Below, piece by piece: positions 57,969 to 64,000 of a DNA stretch of 64,000 nucleotides. Position numbers and translations under genes: made by a program. Source of the stretch: Oikopleura dioica (Eukaryota > Chordata > Appendicularia > Copelata > Oikopleuridae); assembly GCA_907165135.1 (NCBI GenBank), contig OU015569.1:5394001-5458000 (forward strand), given 5' to 3'. Below the pieces are notes generated by a model. The model was given only the letters and a program-made list of their open reading frames with translations. It had not been told where the DNA came from and did not search any database. Positions within the stretch are counted from its first letter, which is position 1. Each line of letters begins with the position of its first letter.

Positions 57969-59039
57969 CTAAAAGAAAATGGTCAGATTGTTAAAAACTA
58001 TATATAAACAAATAACAACAATGATATATCAAAAAGCATAAAAATCACCTTGCCGTGCTATTTCGGTTTCCGGTCGGATCCGAACTGATTCACTCTCGCG
58101 ACGGTCCTCAGTAAAAAACACGTGTTCTAGAAAAAAGCAGGAATTTTAATTTTCCGTCTAACTTCTCATAAATTTCTCTCGAAAAGGAAAAACAGCGCTA
58201 GGAGAAAAATCGAATATTTCGATTCGGCCGCCAACGAGCCGCGTCAAATCGCGCGCGCTCTGAGAAACTCGTCGCCTCATTGGCGGAGCGCCCTTCGCTC
58301 CGAATTTAAAATTCTTGGGAAAAGTCTGAACCATTTTTCTCAAGCAAAATGGGTCCAGCGAGTACATTTGGGGATATTCTTGGAACTCGAGCTGCTAATG
58401 AATCTGTAGCTTTCTGTGTATCACCATTTTGAAATAAAGTTAACATTATTTTTCTAACCAGGGGATGAGAACCTTCCTAAATCAGAGCCTTTATTAATAT
58501 GGCTGTTGTGGAATCTACACTGTAAATTCTAACCCATACAAATAATTCCCCAAATAATAATCTCTGCTAATTGTGCTTACCTCTATCAAGCGATGTTTTC
58601 GAATGAAAGCGGTTGTAGGAAAGCAGTGGAAAATTGACGAAGCGTCGTTGTTTTCGAAAAACACCTGCAAAAATTTATGGAAACTACCCAAGAGATTATG
58701 GCGCCAAATTACGTTTGTTGCGAAGTTCAAAAGGTTTTGCAAGTTCACCCTTTTCGATCGACCGTTTACGGCCGAAATGACTGTTTACTGTTACTTATAT
58801 ACAAATTTGGCAGTGCGCAGCATTTCGGAAGAAGAAAGAAACTTGAATTAGAATATATATTACTATTATAACTTATGGTTCGAAAGGAGAACAGAAAATT
58901 GTAGATTTCGCGCAGCTGTCTCTCATCACGTCGCTGATGGATGGTAGTGTCTGGGCGCCAGGGAGAGTGGAATCTTTATACAGTAAGGCTTTGCTTTGTG
59001 AACTCGCGCGGTTTTATCTAAAGAAGTTTATAGCTACTG
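57969..59039. other. Region without a clear gene
   Basis: About 1.1 kb between the TTLL stop codon and the INCENP start codon. On the plus strand a 64-codon frame (58677-58868) preceded by an open stretch reads EKHLQKFMETTQEIMAPNYV and looks protein-like, but no start exon, partner or domain was found. The 150 bp above 57968 are presumably the INCENP promoter. Confidence 0.35.
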
Positions 59040-62000
59040 TTAGGGCGAGAAAGAGAGAGGCTCACCAGGAATCCCCTTGCGGACCTCGCCCCGCATTGGG
59101 ACGTTGTCTGCTTGGTTGTCAGTAGTGATGGCAGCGCTGAAGATTCGCTCTGTTTGTACCGCTCGACCGCGCTGCGAGCAACGAAGGGGCATGATCACAG
59201 GTAGCTGCGCCAAAGACTGGTCACCGATGATTACTTTGTTGTTGGTGTCTAGTGCGTAGACGGGTCGGAATAACGACGCCTGAAATTAATTTTACGAAAA
59301 ATTCAACAGCTGCAGTTGCAAATCATTCTATAACCCGGAGGGATCCTATTTGTAATTTAGAATTATCCAGAGTTGAATTAGAGTTGAATTTAATTTAATC
59401 ATTTTGAAAATCAAAAGCTCAAAATTGTCGATTGTTTTCAAGCGCTTTTTACATTGCGAGAAATCAACGATGACTGGTAGCCTGTGAGTGGGCTGGGTAG
59501 AAGGAGGGTTTGGATTTGGCCAGTATTTTGGAATAGATAACTAAAATGATAAGTTCAACGGGCCCTGGAACGATTCTTACTTTGCTGAGAGTTGTTTTTG
59601 CGCGGATTAGGTCTCTGGTAACTTCGCGGCCATCTATAGCTTGGGTTGAAGAACTCGATAACTAAAAATATATTTCTCATGGAAGTTCAAGGAATAAGTT
59701 TAATCATCGTCATTGTCTGGTGCTTCCGGATTCCGGTTTACACTTTTTCATTCACCGGTAAATTTAATATCTCCAGTGCTTATATAGAATCCGGTCTATA
59801 TAAAACCTTTAAAAATCACTGTAGATTCTACTGTGTTTGTGCTTGTCACCTGGCAAGTTAAGGGGCTTAGTTTTCCTGATATTTTTTCTCTTTTCCTAGT
59901 AAACGTTCCACCAGAATTATATAAACCAACTACGAACCTGGTATTTCCAGTAGTCTTTTTTGTTCGGACTCTGTTGAGGATTTTTGTAGCGTTTCTCGGT
60001 GAATCGTAGAGGATACAGGATCTTCTGTTCGACGCAATTTGATTGACGCTCGCGTGGTGTCTTTCTTGGGGTCGTTCTTGATGGAATCACTGGGTTGGAG
60101 CTTGAGTAACGAATAGACGGCGCATTGCGAATCCGATGCTCGTCTGAATGCAACAAGTATCAGCTTCATTTCTCTCAATATGCGGGCTCATTTCTAAGCG
60201 ACTTATGCTTACCAAGCGTGTGCATGACATCAGCAGCGATTTCTTTCTGGGCAAGACGGTATTCTGACTGCGTTGGGACATACTCAGATCGCGAAGAGGT
60301 AGGTCTGAAAAAGTTCTTTATTTCGGAAGACATCGAGGGGTCAATTTGAACCTTGTGCCCACTAGAAGGAAACTGTATTGCTAAAAAACGAGGCAACACT
60401 GCGCAAAGATGACCCCTCATCGATGTGAAGGTATGATAAATGGGGTGATAACATGGAAGAGAATAACTGGTAAGTGTCATACTTTATGGATTCTTTGTAA
60501 ATTTTTAAGAGCTGGGCAACTCTGTTGGGATCGCAAAGATTGCGCAACGCGTGAGGTATGTCAGTAGGCAGCCGCGCTCGACGGGGTGGAAGTGGACACA
60601 AGTTCAGATTGACCATATTATTGCTTAACCGACCATAGTACGAATAGCAATCATCCGGCCTATACGAGATCTGGCTTACACGAGCGTATTCTGCGTTTTA
60701 AAATTAACTTACCTCGTCTTCTGCTGTTGGTACTCGTTCGCAGCACTTTTTGGCGGTGGCCTGCGACTTCGCGTGTTTGCTTTTTTAGGCAGTCGCTGTT
60801 CTTCATGATTTCGCGTGCTTGAAGAGCAAGTAGAGGCGGAAGTGTCAGAATGTGATGCTCGTGTGATCACTTTGTTCGTCGTCTGATGGCTTGTTGACTG
60901 GTTCTGGCAAGATTTTCTTTGGACAACAGTGGTTTGACTTGTAATTGTCATGATTGGCTTCGGACTCTCTACTTTTCCAGAGTTCGGCTTCTTCAAGCGC
61001 ATTTCTATTCGCTTTTGATCAACATCGTCTCGTCGCTTTTTTACGTGCCTTGGCTGGGCGAGACGTTCGATTCGATCGTGGTCCCAAGAATAGACTCGCT
61101 GCTCGAACGCTTGATCTTGTTCTTCGCCTTCTTCATTTTCATTGGCATCTTTATCCTTTTTTACAATCGGTATTTGCTGAGTTCCAGGATGAATTTAAGA
61201 TTTCATACTCGTGTTATAAAAAGAAAATAATCCCTGTCTTGATAAAAGTGCGTTGTTTTGGTTTCGGCTTGTAACAGACCTTTCCTTCGACGGAAAGTGC
61301 TGTTCCAGTGAATGGCGGAGGGTCAGCGTTTCCTTGCCTGTACACTTGCACAAAGTTCCCTGTATCCGCATTGCGTCCACCACGAGCTCGTCTGTCAACG
61401 ACGACTTTACACATATCCTCAAGCATTTCGCCGACAAGCTCATCAGATACCTTTGTAGCAGTGGACATTGTTGGTCCCTGGTTAATTTCAATCAGCCATA
61501 CATTGAGCTTCTCGTCTAGCATGAAATCGGCGCCGTAAACCTCGAATGAGTTCTTCCTGTGCGTTGAGTTCTCCTGAGACGACAGACACGATTCTATAAG
61601 AATGTTCTTCATGTCTTCATAGATTTTTTCTTGGTAAGCATTTCCATGTCCCAGACTTCGAAGGTATTCATCAAGCTCTTCAGAGAACCACATTTTTTCT
61701 TCTGGTACGGCATCCTTTATTACGGATTAATATAAAATTAGATTCATATTTGAAATTTGATATTTATGTGCGAAATTATCGAAATCCTTTCCTGAACATC
61801 AGCATCGATGGAGTAATTCTTCTGAATGGCATTATTGGTCAAGTGCACTTGTGCATCAAGTGAGTCCAGATTAAACTTGGTTGTTGCGAAGCGAACATAA
61901 GCCCGTTTGTACATCCAGCAGCTTAACTGATTCCAATCCGTTTACGGGATGAACTACTACTAGCATTATAAGCGGCAACAATATAAATATTAAGCATTCT

Positions 62001-63400
62001 AGCGCATCACTGCCCTGTAATAAGAAACCACTGCCGAATATCAAATTTGACACCATTGATGAGCAAGGGGCGCTCGATGTATTTTTGCGCCACCCAGCGG
62101 TTGTTGGCAATTACAGTCAAATCAGGCCCAAGAATATCCGTGATTTCCTTCAAGTTTTTGTAGACAGCGATTCCCCGACCTCGGCTCATTGCACCAGGCT
62201 TGACGATCCATAGATTCTTCTCGCCTTCAATTTCGGCTTGTGGGTTTCGCATATAATACGAAGAAAGCGCATTCGAAATATCATCGGCCCTTTCTTTGGC
62301 ACCTAAAAGCAATATTGAAATCATTGAAAGTGTGGAGAGTTAAAGGGAATTATTTGAGTTTTACCTGCGATGTGATATCCAGAATAAGCGACTTTATAAA
62401 AGGCTTCTAAGAACTTATTCCACTGTTCCGTGCTTTCACCCTCCTCCATATTTATGGAAGTTTGCTTTGCAAGCGTGATGATTGACTCAGCAATGCTTCC
62501 TTCTTCTTGGAACTCGAAGTGCTTTTGGAAGATTTCAAGGGCGAATTCTAAAAAGCACTCCTCGACAAAACCTTTTTAGACTGTCGAAAAGAGTCTTGCT
62601 GGTTTGGAATGCCTAAAATTTCGACACTTTCCTGGAGGAGTGACTTCAATGTAATCATCTTGATGCACGGCTTTGTTCTGTCTCTCGGCACTCTTTAGGA
62701 AGGCCGTCATCGCACAAGTTCGGAAGTCGTCTTGAAACGCAGCATTATCATCCTTGTCTCCGAGTATGTAGCATCTGCGAGAAGATAAATTCAATAATGA
62801 AAGAATGAGACAGAGTTACCGTGGATAAAATTCGTCCGCATGGCGATCACTGAACCAGGCCATGTTCTTGAGAGCGAGAGTCAAGCCAGTTTTGGTGACG
62901 AACTGTGCCTTTGGAAAGTGATTGAGCACAATTTCCTTGGGAATGTGATTGAAATCAATTCGATGTAAGGGCACGAATTGAAGGTGGGGCTCCACGTCGC
63001 GCAGCGCTCGCGAGATGAGGATCTCGCGCTCATCAAGATCGTCTTCATCGAGATCGTCATCTGATTTGTCAATGTCGTCGTCGTTGGCGTCTGATTTCGC
63101 GCCACAGTGAAAACGCTTCGTTTTCGGGGTTATCTTTTCGATCCAGCCCCGATCGCGCATCGCTTTTCGAATGTACCGATGCCCGCCATCCAAACGGAAA
63201 ACTTTCTTCTGCTGGATCGCCTTAATTATTCCTTACTGTACTATTCCCCGTACTATTCCCCGAGCGAATAAAATTTTGCTCCTATCGATAACCTTTTCGA
63301 ATGGCTTCTGTTCAGCAAATTTCAAGGACAAATCGATGATCTTGTCCCCCCAACTGGGACTGGGACGACCACTCTCCGACTCAGATGCCCGTTTCGGCAT
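59040..63400 (-). CDS. TTLL3: Tubulin glycylase, TTLL3/TTLL8-like
   Basis: Tubulin tyrosine ligase-like enzyme that initiates glycylation of axonemal tubulin. It starts at 63400 (MPKRASESESGRPSPSWGDK). KAIQQKKVFRLDGGHRYIRK then RDRGWIEK matches the TTLL3 N-terminal segment (KKIF...LLRRRGWVEK), followed by a long acidic insert. The ATP-grasp core includes NLWIVKPGAMSRGRGIAVYK, then NNRWVAQKYIERPLLINGVK and FDIRQWFLI. FATTKFNLDSLDAQVHLTNN and EVYGADFMLDEKLNVWLIEI then NQGPTMS complete it. A long basic Ser/Pro-rich tail follows in several exons (PIMTITSQTTVVQRKSCQN, LCPLPPRRARLPTDIPHALR, YVPTQSEYRLAQKEIAADVM, RFTEKRYKNPQQSPNKK). Exons below about 59560, ending KGIPGEPLSFSP at 59040, are assigned with low certainty. 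Near the start an in-frame TAA must lie in a very short intron. Confidence 0.88.
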
Positions 63401-63700
63401 TGCTAGATACGACTAGTATCAAAGCGGCTCTGAATAAGCCCTCCTTACTGCATGAGGCACACTTGCTAACTAAAGTCTCCCTCATCAATAAGCTTGCTTG
63501 TCACTTTTTCAATAACTAGCTCTAGAAAATCTGTTCTCGTTTTTCAAAAATAGCGCACGAGTATTGCCGATTCCTGCATCTGATGATATATTTCTTGAGA
63601 CTAATAGAGCCAACTTTATTTATATTTTCGACATGCATAACATAATTAAGATTTATAATAATTAATTATTATTGTGTGGTAGTTTAATAGTATACAGTAC
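63401..63700. other. AT-rich spacer upstream of the TTLL gene
   Basis: About 300 bp that includes AATAAA on the minus strand (within the stretch around 63616) and long AT runs. It could be the 3' UTR of the next minus-strand gene, or an intron if the 63701-63830 exon belongs to TTLL. Confidence 0.4.
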
Positions 63701-63830
63701 CTGATCTGCAATCGCTCTGGCCTCGATGGATAGCGCATCCGGGACGTATTCCTTGACTTTGACCATCTCTGGTGCCGGTGTCTTCGTCGTCAGCGTTTTC
63801 TCATTATCAGTTGGGTTGATTTATGCCCGT
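63701..63830 (-). CDS. Partial or uncertain coding exon at the window edge
   Basis: The minus strand is open from about 63830 through KTPAPEMVKVKEYVPDALSI and EARAIADQ to a GT donor (GTACTG) at 63700; without splicing the frame ends VLYTIKLPHNNN. An internal ATG starts MVKVKEYVPDALSIEARAIA. It may be a 5' exon of the TTLL gene or the last exon of a gene that lies mostly outside this window. No domain recognised. Confidence 0.35.
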
Positions 63831-64000
63831 CAAAAATAATTTCGATCCAAATACTTTCTCAACACGTCGGGTTGTTCTCTTTGTTCCGGCGCTACTGGAC
63901 AATGGATCGCGTTCTAGTTTCACGAAAAGCAATCACAGTACGCCCCGATCTACTCGCCGGCCTAGTTTTTCTTTTTTTCTGCGATTTCGTTTTTTTCTTT

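Overview
This is a stretch of a compact animal (chordate-like) nuclear genome. Genes are broken by many very short introns, mostly 38-50 nt. They sit head-to-head, tail-to-tail or in close same-strand pairs, and some splice sites look non-canonical (GC-AG in PLPP, probable GA-AG in the PPC-domain gene). The gene content is metazoan: 4E-BP, eIF4E, INCENP, LBR, TRAP-alpha, an RGS14-type protein, a secretin-family GPCR, a ZP-domain protein and a tubulin glycylase. Tiny introns, relaxed splice sites and tight same-strand pairs point to a larvacean tunicate such as Oikopleura. That attribution is an inference from architecture; no species marker was read.

Layout. 0.1-6.2 kb: 4E-BP (+), a PPC/DUF296 protein (-), a secreted calcium-binding EGF protein (-) and an RGS12/14-like protein (-). 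8.7-12.6 kb: a degenerate Ras-like GTPase of the RASL11/RERG group (+). 12.8-14.8 kb: two closely spaced (-) genes, a coiled-coil protein and a putative axonemal protein. 15.7-19.5 kb: a small conserved-looking protein (+), eIF4E (-) with a 51-codon ORF antisense inside its first intron, and TRAP-alpha/SSR1 (+). 21.9-26.2 kb: an unidentified polytopic membrane protein and an ammonium transporter (both +). 27.9-30.4 kb: a secretin-family GPCR (+) carrying a MITE with TTAA ends in an intron. 31.6-33.2 kb: an SBSPON-like somatomedin B/TSP1 protein (-). 35.6-42.8 kb: a ZP-domain membrane protein (-) with unusually long introns. 43-48.4 kb: poorly resolved, with possible membrane-protein exons. 48.5-51.05 kb: a 2.5-kb transposable element with long inverted ends around 27 copies of a 56-bp hairpin satellite. 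51.1-63.4 kb: lamin B receptor, a PLPP4/5 lipid phosphatase, INCENP and a TTLL3/8 tubulin glycylase (all -).

How the genes relate. 4E-BP and eIF4E, inhibitor and target in cap-dependent translation, lie 16 kb apart. INCENP (chromosomal passenger complex) and LBR (inner nuclear membrane) are cell-division and nuclear-envelope genes. TTLL3/8, the putative axonemal protein and the coiled-coil protein suggest ciliary roles. The points most worth a second look are the hairpin satellite inside the element that ends 16 bp from the LBR stop codon, the LBR copy that lacks the C-terminal reductase region, the antisense ORF inside eIF4E, the GTPase with a broken G3 motif, and the MITE in the GPCR intron.
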